Below the pieces are notes generated by a model, which worked only from the letters and a program-made list of their open reading frames with translations, did no database searches and was not told the origin of the DNA. A program made the translations under genes and the position numbers. Source: Evansella halocellulosilytica (GTDB taxonomy: Bacteria; Bacillota; Bacilli; Bacillales; Salisediminibacteriaceae). From it: 64,000 bases of DNA. Shown here in pieces: positions 44,198 through 52,908 of this stretch. The stretch covers positions 1,294,188 through 1,358,187 of the forward strand of contig NZ_NIST01000001.1 of NCBI RefSeq assembly GCF_002335745.1. The letters are read 5' to 3'. How positions within the stretch are numbered: position 1 is the first letter of the stretch; each line of letters starts with the position of its first letter.

Positions 44198-44640
44198 TTA
44201 CATTCTTTGTCAACCACAGGTTCTGCCTGTGTGTAAATAAACCTTTAAGGGTCGTAGTCATGAGATCTCTTTAAAAGTACGAATAGATAGAACGTATGCT
44301 GTGCTTCTTCCTCTACAAGATTAATCGAAGAAGAGAATGTGTCGAAGCAGCTCGTAGAGAATTCAGTGAAGAATCGCTCGTTGCTCCTGCGATTACTCGT
44401 CGCAGAAAAACAGTGCTCCTGCGATTACTCGTCGCAGACTCCATGCTTCTTCCTCTACAAGATTAATCGAAGAAGAGAATGCGTCGAAGCAGCTCGTAGA
44501 GAATTCAGTGAAGAATCGCTCGTTGCTCCTGCGGTTACTCGTCGCAGAAAAACAATGCTCCTGCGATTACTCGTCGCAAAAGCATTTGCTTGCTTATAGG
44601 GCAAAATTAAAAGCACCCGTTTTACGGACGAATAGTTTAG
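44198..44640. repeat. Repeat block with a 142-bp tandem duplication
   Basis: 44203-44290 matches family D at 39208-39295. Two tandem units of 142 bases follow (about 44303-44444 and 44445-44586), each starting GCTTCTTCCTCTACAAGATT and containing TGCTCCTGCGATTACTCGTC twice. 44597-44637 is the tail of family C. A frame open across the units is a product of the repeat. No real gene is seen between the intron and the GntR promoter. Confidence 0.8.
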
Positions 44641-44751
44641 TTAAAACAAATATCTAGCTGAATTACAAGTAAACTCGATGCATCCTCTTAGCCTTGTGTG
44701 GAACCTTGAATACCTTTTTCGAAAAAATCCAAATCCTTCTTCTTCTACCTA

Positions 44752-44801
44752 TTGACAAATTGATTAACAACCTCTATGGTTAGTTACATAAGTAATGAAC
44801 C
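44752..44801 (+). promoter_or_regulatory. SigA promoter with overlapping GntR operator
   Basis: TTGACA (44752-44757), a 17-base spacer and TATGGT (44775-44780). An inverted repeat at 44778-44801 (GGTTAGTTAC ... GTAATGAACC, two mismatches) overlaps the -10 and is placed to block transcription; it is the likely binding site of the following YtrA-like regulator. Confidence 0.75.
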
Positions 44802-44816
44802 ACGGAGGTTAACACT

Positions 44817-45191
44817 ATGGGTCAATCGTTTGAGGAAGGACAGCCGATCTTCCAACAAATCGCAAAGAGAATCTCAGATGACATTATAAACCGGACACTT
44901 ACCGATGGAGACCAAGTTCCGTCAACGAACCAATTTGCTCACCATTATCAAATTAACCCTGCAACTGCTGCCAAAGGAATTAACCTTCTTGTGGAAAAAG
45001 GCATTCTTTTTAAAAAGCGAGGAATTGGAATTTTCGTATCAGAAGGTGCGAGGTCGATCCTCATTGACGAACGTCGAGAAGAGTTTCATAAAGAATTTAT
45101 TGTGCCAATGCTGAAGGAGGCGAAACAGTTAGAATTATCGAGTGGAGATATAAAAGAAATGATTGAACGGGGGGAGAACAATGAAAATTGA
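44817..45191 (+). CDS. GntR-family regulator, YtrA type
   Basis: A 124-residue protein: a GntR winged helix (QQIAKRISDDIINRTLTDGD, QVPSTNQFAHHYQINPATAAKG, VEKGILFKKRGIGIFV) and a short C-terminal helical dimerisation tail, without the large effector domain. This architecture is typical of YtrA regulators, which control the ABC exporter genes that follow them and often respond to cell-wall antibiotics. It overlaps the ABC ATPase gene by 11 bases. Confidence 0.9.
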   Translation: MGQSFEEGQPIFQQIAKRISDDIINRTLTDGDQVPSTNQFAHHYQINPATAAKGINLLVEKGILFKKRGIGIFVSEGARSILIDERREEFHKEFIVPMLKEAKQLELSSGDIKEMIERGENNEN

Positions 45192-46056
45192 ATTGAAAAA
45201 CGTTTCAAAGACAATACTCGGTCAGCCAGTTTTAAAAGGTTTTTCCTGGAGTATTGATGAGCCAGGTATTTATGCAGTACTCGGTCCAAATGGGGCAGGT
45301 AAGACGACAATGATGCAAATCATGTCTGGGTTGTCCATACACGATTCTGGTGAAGTGCATGTGAACGGTGAAAATCCGTTTAACAACCGAAAAACGTTAT
45401 CAGAAATTAGCTTTGTGCAAGAAAGTGATAATTTCAAACCTACATTAACAATTGAGCAAGTAATAAGTATCGTTCAACCGTTTTACCCAAACTGGAATCA
45501 CTCACTTGCTAATACGTTAATAGATACTTTTAACCTTCCACGAAAAAAGCGGCTTAATCAACTGTCAAAAGGAATGGGATCAGCCCTTCACATGATCATC
45601 GGACTTGCAAGCCGAGCTCCTTTAACGATTTTCGACGAGCCATATATTGGAATGGATGCGAGAGCGAGAAAAACGGTATATCAGGCGATTCTTGATGATT
45701 ACCTTGAATATCCTCGTGTTATTTTGTTCTCGACTCATTTTATTGAGGAAACAGAGAATTTATTTCAATCGGTTTGTATTATTGAGCAAGGAAGCAAGAC
45801 GTTCGAAAGTAATATCGATCAACTATCCGAGCGTGCATTGCAAATTACGGGGCCAAAAGAAGTTGTTTATAGTTTAGCGAAAGAGGCATCAACTGTGTTA
45901 AGTACTTCAACGTTTATGAGTGAAGCAAGTATGAACGTATTATTAAACGAGGGGGAAGTATTAAATATTCCTCATACTTGCAAACAAAAGTCGATATCTT
46001 TACAAGATTTATTTATTGATTTTACGAGTCATTCCAAAGAAGGTGAGCACGTATGA
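45181..46056 (+). CDS. ABC transporter ATP-binding protein
   Basis: A 291-residue ATPase. Walker A is GPNGAGKTTMM, the Q-loop lies in FVQESDNF, the signature is the variant QLSKGMGSALH, Walker B is LTIFDEPYIGMD, and the switch histidine is in ILFSTHFIEE. This group pairs with small permeases in exporter-type systems of Firmicutes (YtrB/BcrA-like). ATG 45181 has a GGGGGGAG site. It overlaps the permease gene by 4 bases. Confidence 0.92.
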   Translation: MKIELKNVSKTILGQPVLKGFSWSIDEPGIYAVLGPNGAGKTTMMQIMSGLSIHDSGEVHVNGENPFNNRKTLSEISFVQESDNFKPTLTIEQVISIVQPFYPNWNHSLANTLIDTFNLPRKKRLNQLSKGMGSALHMIIGLASRAPLTIFDEPYIGMDARARKTVYQAILDDYLEYPRVILFSTHFIEETENLFQSVCIIEQGSKTFESNIDQLSERALQITGPKEVVYSLAKEASTVLSTSTFMSEASMNVLLNEGEVLNIPHTCKQKSISLQDLFIDFTSHSKEGEHV

Positions 46057-46739
46057 AGCAATACAAATCAATGTTAAAAGTTTTATTTTCAGATATTTTC
46101 AAGTCTTTCGTTATTTTTTGGTCGATATACACAGTCATTACAATTGCTTCTTATACGATTGCCCACTTAGCATCAGTCGATAATATTCACCAAATGGGCA
46201 TTCCGTTTGCAATTATTTGGATTGCGATTCACAGCTTCCAAGCGATAAAAAATGATTTTCCTTACATTATTAAATTAGGTGCTACGAGACAGCAGTTTAC
46301 AATCGCTATAACGATTTTCGTGACGATTCTATCAATTGTCATGACGTTGACAAATTTCCTCCACTTATCACTTTTTGCGTTTCTTGCAGAACAAGTCCAA
46401 AGTATTACCCCTGTTACTTTTGTTACATGGGATTATCTCGGTCATACGATTTCTCTTGGAATGTCGTTAGTGATCGACGTGTTACTCGGAATGTCGATAG
46501 CATTTTTCCTCGTTCTTTTGGCAAGCTTGCTTTATCGATTTGGCAAACTTCCAGTATATGGTGTAATGGCTGTTCTGGTGATCGCGCTAATCATTCCGGC
46601 TACACATCAAAACTTAATTGAATGGGCAATTAATGTTGCTGTTGGAGATGCAACTTATACGATCTTCTGGCTTCTGCCAATCGCTCTTCTGATGAGCGTC
46701 ATAAGCGGTCGGGTACTACAAAGAGCTTCGTTTCGGTAG
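46053..46739 (+). CDS. ABC transporter permease-like membrane protein
   Basis: A 228-residue membrane protein with about six hydrophobic segments. FPYIIKLGATRQQFTIAITIFVT resembles the coupling-helix region of bacitracin/lantibiotic-type ABC exporter permeases. Its ATGA overlap with the ATPase gene and shared GntR regulator make it the partner subunit. The exported compound is unknown; antibiotic or envelope-stress function is inferred. Confidence 0.82.
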   Translation: MKQYKSMLKVLFSDIFKSFVIFWSIYTVITIASYTIAHLASVDNIHQMGIPFAIIWIAIHSFQAIKNDFPYIIKLGATRQQFTIAITIFVTILSIVMTLTNFLHLSLFAFLAEQVQSITPVTFVTWDYLGHTISLGMSLVIDVLLGMSIAFFLVLLASLLYRFGKLPVYGVMAVLVIALIIPATHQNLIEWAINVAVGDATYTIFWLLPIALLMSVISGRVLQRASFR

Positions 46740-46740
46740 T

Positions 46741-46814
46741 AGGCAAGTGAGGCTGTCCCAAAGATCCTTTCCAGACTTAATTTTGACTACGGAGGATGAG
46801 ACAGCCTTGCCTTT
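46741..46814 (+). terminator. Long imperfect hairpin after the ABC exporter operon
   Basis: AGGCAAGTGAGGCTGTCCCA and its near complement TGAGACAGCCTTGCCTTT lie about 36 bases apart directly after the permease stop. It probably serves as terminator for the operon and perhaps for the small minus-strand ORF. Confidence 0.5.
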
Positions 46815-46816
46815 AG

Positions 46817-46963
46817 TTACAAGTCTGAAGTTCGTTTTTCCCTTCTTAAGATGAGTTTTAGCAAATGCTGAATTCTTAAATGGTGGATGATTGTCATAAC
46901 AATGATGATGGTGCTTAATAAATGACTGAACAACATAAATGTATACATTTTCTTAGAAAACAT
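46817..46963 (-). CDS. Possible small membrane protein
   Basis: A 48-residue ORF with one membrane segment (about 7-25, YTFMLFSHLLSTIIIVMTII) and a basic tail rich in Lys/Arg. A purine-rich stretch AAGGGCGGGA precedes the ATG at a workable distance. I do not recognise it; it could be chance. It lies alone in a 670-base gap that otherwise holds the promoter and leader of the next operon. Confidence 0.35.
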   Translation of the reverse strand: MFSKKMYTFMLFSHLLSTIIIVMTIIHHLRIQHLLKLILRREKRTSDL

Positions 46964-47215
46964 GATATCCCGCCCTTCTTTTTCGTTAGTGTGTGGAAAA
47001 ACGAGTAGAATCATTACATCATCATATTTGCTTGTGACGAGGGTGACGACTGGACTCCATTAAAAGGAAAAAAGCCTATGCAGGTTGACGGCTTCAATGC
47101 TCGTAATAAAATCGAATCGGTCAGGCTATCGTCTAATGTGGTTCGTTATCACTCAAATAACGAACAATAACATTCAAAAAAATCTAAATATATGAATGAA
47201 TGTTAATATTTCGAC

Positions 47216-47243
47216 TTGAAAACGCTTTATTTTATGTTATAAT
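47216..47243 (+). promoter_or_regulatory. Promoter of the ABC import operon with overlapping cre-like site
   Basis: TTGAAA (47216-47221), 16 bases, TATAAT (47238-47243). TGAAAACGCTTTAT at 47217-47230 matches the CcpA cre consensus TGAAAGCGCTTTCA at 11 of 14 positions and covers the -35, which would give catabolite repression. Confidence 0.65.
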
Positions 47244-47263
47244 TTTCTTATAATTACAAAAGT

Positions 47264-47351
47264 TTAAGGGAAGAGAAGAAGAGATCACCCTTAAGAACTA
47301 GTTTGGTCAAGCCACAACTATGTTCTTTTGGGCTCTCTTCTTCCTTTTTTT
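47264..47351 (+). promoter_or_regulatory. Terminator/antiterminator leader, probably GlpP-controlled
   Basis: A terminator has 5' arm GAAGAAGAGA (47275-47284), 3' arm TCTCTTCTTC and TTTTTTT at the end. An alternative hairpin TTAAGGG/CCCTTAA (47265-47293) would hold the terminator's 5' arm in its loop, so the two exclude each other. The layout matches the glpD leader at 52909-53006, and glpP lies in the same locus. The identity of the controlling factor is inferred. Confidence 0.65.
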
Positions 47352-47409
47352 AACTTAATTTTCAAGCCGTGATTTATCTGTTTTAAAACAATTACTAGGA
47401 GGGCTTAAA

Positions 47410-48432
47410 TTGAAGAAGTTATATTCCGGACTCATTAGTGTACTCATGTTAAGCGTATTAGCAGCTTGTGGAGGAGATTCCGAATCAAGTGGAGATGACA
47501 TAGGAACGATTACGTTGTATTCACCTGAAACGCCAGACATGACAAGAGAAATGGCTGAAGCATTCGAAGAACAATATGGAGCAACAGTAGATGTACATTA
47601 TGCGGGAACGAACGTGCTAGTTAACCAGATGATTGCTGAAATGGACAACCCTCAGGCAGACCTTTGGTACGGAGGTGGAGGTATCTTACCATTTGAAGCT
47701 GCGATCGAACATGGTTTCATAGAAGCCTATACTCCGGAGCTAGCTGAAGATTGGGAAGTCGTAGAAAATGGGATAAAAATGCGCCATGAGGATTGGATGT
47801 GGACAGGCGTAGAAGTTTTTGTGTTAGGACTGACATATAACACAGACTTAGTAAGTGAAGACGAGCTTCCGCAAACTTGGGATGACCTATTAGATCCGAG
47901 GTGGGAAGGTGAACTGCAAATGCCCAACCCAGCAGCCTCAGGAACAGCTACGTTACTCGTGTTAAGTCAAATGTTAGATAAAGGTGAAGAAGAGGCATGG
48001 GAATATCTCGATGCACTTGTTGATCAAATGAGTGCAATTCCAGACTCAGGCGGAGCACCGTCACAAGCGGCAGCGTCGGGCGAAGCGGCAATCGGAATCG
48101 GTTTTGACTTTATGGCATATCAAATGAAAGAACGTGGAGAATCTGTCGACTTCCATATCCCAGAAAATACACCGATCTTAGTCAATCCGGTTGCATTAGT
48201 AAAAGATGGTCCAAACCCTGAAGGAGCGCAGCTGTTCATTGATTTTATGTTATCTGAAGAAGGACAGCAAATTAAAGCTGATTGGCATCATATTGTCATC
48301 AATCCAGATGTAGAGTCAAAATCTCCATTATCACTAGATGAATTGCAAGATACAGCACAAGATTTAGATGTTGATTGGGTTGTAGATAATTATGACAGAA
48401 TTCGACAAGAATGGCGTGACCGTTATCAATAA
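47410..48432 (+). CDS. ABC transporter substrate-binding lipoprotein
   Basis: A 340-residue extracellular binding protein. The signal peptide ends in LSVLAACGG, a clear lipobox. The mature part, TITLYSPETPDMTREMAEAF with NPQADLWYGGGG, TWDDLLDPRWEGELQMPNPAASGTA and LVNPVALVKDGPNPEGAQLFIDFMLS, belongs to the Fe3+/2-aminoethylphosphonate-type (AfuA/PhnS-like) group. Ligand identity cannot be read from the family alone; the GlpP/GlpD context suggests a glycerol-phosphate-related compound. It starts at TTG after AGGAGGG, behind the terminator leader. Confidence 0.88.
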   Translation: MKKLYSGLISVLMLSVLAACGGDSESSGDDIGTITLYSPETPDMTREMAEAFEEQYGATVDVHYAGTNVLVNQMIAEMDNPQADLWYGGGGILPFEAAIEHGFIEAYTPELAEDWEVVENGIKMRHEDWMWTGVEVFVLGLTYNTDLVSEDELPQTWDDLLDPRWEGELQMPNPAASGTATLLVLSQMLDKGEEEAWEYLDALVDQMSAIPDSGGAPSQAAASGEAAIGIGFDFMAYQMKERGESVDFHIPENTPILVNPVALVKDGPNPEGAQLFIDFMLSEEGQQIKADWHHIVINPDVESKSPLSLDELQDTAQDLDVDWVVDNYDRIRQEWRDRYQ

Positions 48433-48475
48433 AAAGAATGAATCAACGTTTTTTACTTCGTGAGGAGGCAGACAA

Positions 48476-49600
48476 ATGGGGTCAGTGGTTGTAAACGATT
48501 TATTGAAAAAATATAAAGATGTAACAGCGTTAAAGAGTGTCAATTTAAATATTCAGGAGGGCGAATTTTTCGCCCTGCTTGGTCCATCTGGATGTGGCAA
48601 AACGACGACGATGCGTTGTATTGCAGGATTTGAATCACCTACAGATGGTGAAGTTCTCATAGGCGGAAATTCGATGACACATGTTCCAGCTAACAAACGA
48701 AACTGTGGGATGGTATTTCAAAGTTACGCACTTTTTCCACACTATAATGTGTTTGAAAACGTCGCGTACAGCTTAACTGTACGTGAGCTTAACTCTGGTT
48801 CTATCGGACAAAAAGTGAAAAGTTTCGGCAGGCTGATGAGTAAACGGCTCGGGAAGCCAAGTAAAGACATTGAAAAGAAAGTAATGAATGCATTAGAGTA
48901 TGTCGAAATGGCGCACTTAGCAGAAAGAGGCGTAAATGAGCTGTCTGGGGGACAACAACAAAGGGTAGCTCTTGCTAGAGCACTAGTGATGGAGCCAGCT
49001 GTTTTATTAATGGACGAGCCTTTATCTAATTTAGATAAAAAATTAAGAAACACGATGAGAACGACAATTCGAAAAATACAGCAGGATGTCGGGATAACAA
49101 CGATCTTTGTTACCCATGACCAAGAGGAAGCGATGAGTATGGCAGACCGCATTGCTGTCATGAAAGATGGTGAAATTATTCAAATTGCCACTCCGACTGA
49201 ATTGTATGGTAATCCAACAAACTCATTCGTTGCTGACTTTGTCGGGTCATCAAATATTTTTGAAGGAAAAGTCGTTAAGAGAAATAACGGAATTACAACG
49301 GTGAATGTTGGAGGAACGTTGTTAACTTCTACACAAAAGTCTCATAAGGATGATGTACAAGTTCTAATTAGGCCGGAAGGAATTGAAATCATTAATGATT
49401 CAAATAAAGGAGAAACACATAATGTCATAGAAGGTACCATTTCTATGTACACATACTTAGGGTCAAATATTCGATATGATGTGAATGTTAACGGACATGA
49501 GTATATGGTTGAACAGCCGTATCAACTCGGATCCCAACTAAAAGAGGTAGGCGAAAAAGTTACGCTAGATGTTCATCCTGGGCGGGTGTTATTAATATGA
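48476..49600 (+). CDS. ABC importer ATP-binding protein
   Basis: A 374-residue ATPase of the CUT1/PotA/FbpC class. Walker A is GPSGCGKTTTMR, the Q-loop lies in VFQSYALFPHYNV, the signature is LSGGQQQRVALARALV, Walker B is VLLMDEPLSNLD and the switch is in FVTHDQEEAMSMADR. A C-terminal TOBE domain (about 290-374) follows. The region 105-135 carries an insertion (NSGSIGQKVKSFGRLMSKRL) rich in basic residues. It overlaps the permease gene by 4 bases. Confidence 0.93.
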   Translation: MGSVVVNDLLKKYKDVTALKSVNLNIQEGEFFALLGPSGCGKTTTMRCIAGFESPTDGEVLIGGNSMTHVPANKRNCGMVFQSYALFPHYNVFENVAYSLTVRELNSGSIGQKVKSFGRLMSKRLGKPSKDIEKKVMNALEYVEMAHLAERGVNELSGGQQQRVALARALVMEPAVLLMDEPLSNLDKKLRNTMRTTIRKIQQDVGITTIFVTHDQEEAMSMADRIAVMKDGEIIQIATPTELYGNPTNSFVADFVGSSNIFEGKVVKRNNGITTVNVGGTLLTSTQKSHKDDVQVLIRPEGIEIINDSNKGETHNVIEGTISMYTYLGSNIRYDVNVNGHEYMVEQPYQLGSQLKEVGEKVTLDVHPGRVLLI

Positions 49601-51348
49601 AACCTGAACTAAATACGAGCCCACCTGTTAAGCCGAATAAATCACGAAAAAAGATTTTTGCCAAGTTTGATAGTTTATCATTAATGAAATTTCTAATTGG
49701 AGCTTTCTTCTTTTTATTTTTAATCTTACCATTACTTTCGATTCTTATAGTCAGTTTCACTGGACAGCCTGTGAATATTCTCGGTTCATTGATTAATTCT
49801 GATATACTTTCGACGAACATTGAGAGATTATCGAATGCATCGTTAGAACATTGGGCAAACCTATTTGGCGGTGGAGTCTATTTCTCGGCACTAACGAATA
49901 GTTTGTCTTTATCACTTGGTGTATCTCTATTAGTCATTCTCATGTGTTTGCCGATTGCTTATGGGTTTGCGAGAACGACAATGCCGTTAAAAAAAACGTT
50001 CGCTGCCCTCTGTACAATGCCAATCATCGTTCCAACGTTTATTTCTGCCGCGGGATTTATCATTATGTTTGGACGAACAGGATGGGTTACAACATTATAT
50101 CAATATTTAGGTGGAGACGGAGCACTCTTTCCTGTCTATTCAATGACAGGTATCGTTTTAGTCCAAATCTTCTTCTTTTTTCCATTTGCCCTTTGGCCAA
50201 TGGTAGCCGCTTTTAAAATAAGTGATATTTCTTTAGAGGAAGCGTCTCAAAATATGGGAGCAAGAAACTGGATTACGTTGTTATTTATCACTTTCCCACT
50301 AGCGATCCCAGGGATCATTTCTAGTGCTCTACTTATTTTTACGGTTAGCTTTTCAGATTTTGGTACACCAATCATCCTTGCTCCCGATGGACTGAATTTA
50401 ATCGTAGTAGAAGCGTATCGCGAGATCTCCGGCTTTTTTAACTGGGCAGGAGCATCAATTTTAACGGTTGTGATGGTCGTTGTTGCAGCAATCTTTTTCT
50501 GGCTGCAGCGTTTAGTTACAAAAGGGAAAGATTATGGGACATTGTCTGGAAAGCCGAAACAAGCTAAATTAAATGATCATAAAATCGTGACGACTTCTTT
50601 AGCTGTGTATACAGGGATCATTGTTTTAGTTCCTTTGTTAGCCGTATTATCTGTTCTCATGCAGTCATTTGCAACAACTTGGGGGGCAGACTTACTTCCA
50701 AGAGGATTTACAATCGATCATTATCGAACGATTTTTACCCGCTCGACAGATAATATTATAAACAGTATCGTGCTAGCAGGCGGAGCGTTAGTATTAAGTG
50801 TGATTATCGCGACCTTTGTTTCGTACTTTGTCGTTCGTGAAAAAGCGATGAAACTTGATTTTCTATCATCACTTCCATTAATTGTTCCTGGCATCGCATT
50901 AGGGATTGCATATATTCAAACGTTCAATACTGCCCCTCTCCAATTGACTGGAACAGCGTTTATTTTAATCGTGGCGTATGCTATCCGGCGAATGCCTTAT
51001 ATGATTCGATCAACAATGGGAACGATGATGGCGATAAAGAGTGATATTGAAGAGGCTGCAGTTAACCTAGGGGCTTCAAAGCTTTTAGCGATTGTAACAG
51101 TTGTAGGACCGCTCATGCTGCCGGGAATTGCAGCTGGATCGATCTTAGTATTTGTAACCGTCATTAAAGAAACGAGTATTACGATTTTAATGGCACCATC
51201 CAACTGGGCACCAATGTCTTTAGTTGTATTCCAAAACCTTTTACGAGGGGAAATTTATACGGCCTCGGCAATGGCGATTTTAATTATCGTGGTTGTTTTA
51301 GTCTTGCAATCTATCGCAAATAAACTGACAAAAAATTCGCTTTATTAA
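49597..51348 (+). CDS. ABC importer permease, fused two-domain form
   Basis: A 583-residue membrane protein made of two permease halves with about twelve helices. Each carries an EAA loop: ISLEEASQNMGARNWITLLF in the first half and SDIEEAAVNLGASKLLAIVT in the second. This fused FbpB/ThiP-like architecture supplies both transmembrane domains in one chain and matches the single ATPase and the binding lipoprotein upstream. It is followed after 11 bases by the HAD gene. Confidence 0.92.
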   Translation: MKPELNTSPPVKPNKSRKKIFAKFDSLSLMKFLIGAFFFLFLILPLLSILIVSFTGQPVNILGSLINSDILSTNIERLSNASLEHWANLFGGGVYFSALTNSLSLSLGVSLLVILMCLPIAYGFARTTMPLKKTFAALCTMPIIVPTFISAAGFIIMFGRTGWVTTLYQYLGGDGALFPVYSMTGIVLVQIFFFFPFALWPMVAAFKISDISLEEASQNMGARNWITLLFITFPLAIPGIISSALLIFTVSFSDFGTPIILAPDGLNLIVVEAYREISGFFNWAGASILTVVMVVVAAIFFWLQRLVTKGKDYGTLSGKPKQAKLNDHKIVTTSLAVYTGIIVLVPLLAVLSVLMQSFATTWGADLLPRGFTIDHYRTIFTRSTDNIINSIVLAGGALVLSVIIATFVSYFVVREKAMKLDFLSSLPLIVPGIALGIAYIQTFNTAPLQLTGTAFILIVAYAIRRMPYMIRSTMGTMMAIKSDIEEAAVNLGASKLLAIVTVVGPLMLPGIAAGSILVFVTVIKETSITILMAPSNWAPMSLVVFQNLLRGEIYTASAMAILIIVVVLVLQSIANKLTKNSLY

Positions 51349-51359
51349 AGGAGTATCAT

Positions 51360-52145
51360 ATGCAAAAAGGCTTTATCTTTGATTTAGATGGCACTGTATA
51401 CCTCGGTAATGAGGTTATTGAAGGTGTTCCAAAGGCGATAAATAAATTAAAAGACCAAGGGCACAAAATTCTCTTCCTTTCAAATAAACCGATTGCTACA
51501 CGGAAGTCATATGAAGAGAAATTAACGAAAATGGGTATTGAAGTAACACGAGAAGAAATATTAAATTCCAACTATATTCTTGCAACCTATTTACAACAAT
51601 CAATGAAGGAGGGGGAGCTCACCTGGGTATTAGGTGAACCGCCGCTATTTGAGGAATTAGAGAATGCAGGAATAAAGGTTACGTCTGATCCTTTAAAAGC
51701 TAGTCATATTGTGTTGTCATGGGATCGAGATTTCACCTATCAAAAGCTTAATTCTGCATTTCAAGCATGGAGGAATGGTGCGAAAAAAGTGATTGCAACG
51801 AATCCGGATGGGACATGTCCGATTGAAGGAGGCGGTCAAATTCCGGATTGCGGTGCGATTATCGGCGCTTTTGAAGGGGCGACTGGTACAAAAGTCGATT
51901 TAATTGCTGGTAAACCGTCTCCGATTACAGTAGAAATCGCATTAAGTAAATTAAAGTTACCAGCTGAAAATTGCTATATGGTCGGAGACCGTCTTGAAAC
52001 GGATATAAAGATGGGTCTTGAACATCGCATGAAAAGTGTCCTTGTATTATCAGGTATTACAAGTCATGAAATGTTGAAAAAATCAAAATATAAACCGCAT
52101 TACACATTGACAAGTGTGAAGGAAATCCATACGATAACAACATAA
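51360..52145 (+). CDS. HAD-IIA phosphatase (NagD/AraL-like)
   Basis: A 261-residue hydrolase. Motif I FIFDLDGTVYLGNEVIEG, motif II FLSNKP, the C2-type cap (about 70-180, including IATNPDGTCPIEGGGQIPDCGAI), motif III Lys in GKPSP and motif IV MVGDRLETDIKMGLE define the NagD/glycerol-phosphatase group. Members dephosphorylate small sugar or polyol phosphates. As the last gene of the import operon, beside glpP and glpD, a glycerol-phosphate-type substrate is plausible. A strong terminator follows. Confidence 0.88.
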   Translation: MQKGFIFDLDGTVYLGNEVIEGVPKAINKLKDQGHKILFLSNKPIATRKSYEEKLTKMGIEVTREEILNSNYILATYLQQSMKEGELTWVLGEPPLFEELENAGIKVTSDPLKASHIVLSWDRDFTYQKLNSAFQAWRNGAKKVIATNPDGTCPIEGGGQIPDCGAIIGAFEGATGTKVDLIAGKPSPITVEIALSKLKLPAENCYMVGDRLETDIKMGLEHRMKSVLVLSGITSHEMLKKSKYKPHYTLTSVKEIHTITT

Positions 52146-52158
52146 CCAAAAAAAGTTG

Positions 52159-52201
52159 AGTAGCTTTTTGCTTTTTGTTCGTGCAAAAAGCTACTTTTTT
52201 C
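52159..52201 (+). terminator. Terminator of the ABC-HAD operon
   Basis: 13-bp perfect arms AGTAGCTTTTTGC/GCAAAAAGCTACT followed by TTTTTT. Confidence 0.9.
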
Positions 52202-52229
52202 TAATAAAATGGTTAGAGGGGTTTGCCTA

Positions 52230-52805
52230 ATGAATAATCATTTGTCTATTACCGATATCGTAGAATCTCAAGTCATTGCAGCCATTAATAGTGAGACAAA
52301 ATTATTGAAAGCCATTCAGAGTGAATGTAATGTTGCCTTTCTGCTCATGGGAGATATTATGACGCTTCCGAATTACGTGAGGGACCTTCAGAAGCACGAG
52401 ATGAAAGTGTTTGTTCATCTTGATTTTGTAGATGGAATTGCAAATGATAAGAGTGGGATTGAATTTATCGCAAAAAAAGTGAAGCCAGATGGGATTATTA
52501 CAACGAAAAAGCATTTGATTAAGCACGCAAAAGATGAAGATCTGATTACGATCCAACGGTTGTTTTTAATAGATAATAGTGCAATTGATAAAGGGATACA
52601 AATGATTCGATCATCTAAGCCAGATGCAGTGGAAGTCTTGCCTGGCCTAATCCCAAAAGTGATTACAAAATTGACGGACATTACTCCTTTGCCAATTATT
52701 GTAGGCGGGCTAATTGAAAATAAAGCTGAAATTTTACAAGCTCTAGAAGCTGGTGCATTAGGCACTTCATGCGGCAGCCCAGAATTATGGAACCTAGGTA
52801 TATAA
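52230..52805 (+). CDS. glpP: Glycerol-3-phosphate-responsive antiterminator GlpP
   Basis: A 191-residue RNA-binding regulator. In B. subtilis GlpP binds glycerol-3-phosphate and then the leader mRNA of glp genes, preventing termination and stabilising the transcript. Recognisable stretches are VAFLLMGDIMTLPNYVRDLQ, VFVHLDFVDGIANDKSGIEF, DGIITTKKHLIKHAK and VEVLPGLIPKVITKL with PIIVGGLIENKAEILQALEAGALGTSCG. The TIM-barrel phosphate-binding GG(L)I and GALG(T)S loops are intact. ATG 52230 is preferred to the ATG 21 bases upstream because AGAGGGG lies between. Confidence 0.95.
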   Translation: MNNHLSITDIVESQVIAAINSETKLLKAIQSECNVAFLLMGDIMTLPNYVRDLQKHEMKVFVHLDFVDGIANDKSGIEFIAKKVKPDGIITTKKHLIKHAKDEDLITIQRLFLIDNSAIDKGIQMIRSSKPDAVEVLPGLIPKVITKLTDITPLPIIVGGLIENKAEILQALEAGALGTSCGSPELWNLGI

Positions 52806-52860
52806 TGTAAATCTATTATGAACTAGCTATAGTATATAAGACGAAGTTGAATTATAAGCA

Positions 52861-52890
52861 TTTACAAGTAAAAATAAATTATGGTATAAT
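52861..52890 (+). promoter_or_regulatory. Promoter of glpD
   Basis: TTTACA (52861-52866), an 18-base spacer and a perfect TATAAT (52885-52890), about 20 bases before the leader hairpins. Confidence 0.65.
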
Positions 52891-52908
52891 AAATGTAATT
52901 TCATACGG

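Noticed and set aside
44386-44586. CRISPR-like array from the four copies of TGCTCCTGCGATTACTCGTC
   Set aside because: Spacing is irregular, the intervals are themselves repeated by the tandem duplication, and no cas genes are present (the Cas4-like nuclease is 18 kb away).
44339-44599. 86-codon ORF across the tandem duplication
   Set aside because: It exists only because the 142-base repeat is open in one frame; the product is two copies of the same meaningless segment.
47264-47351. T-box riboswitch in front of the ABC importer
   Set aside because: No specifier stem, AG-bulge or TGG-containing T-box sequence; the structure is a plain terminator with a competing hairpin.
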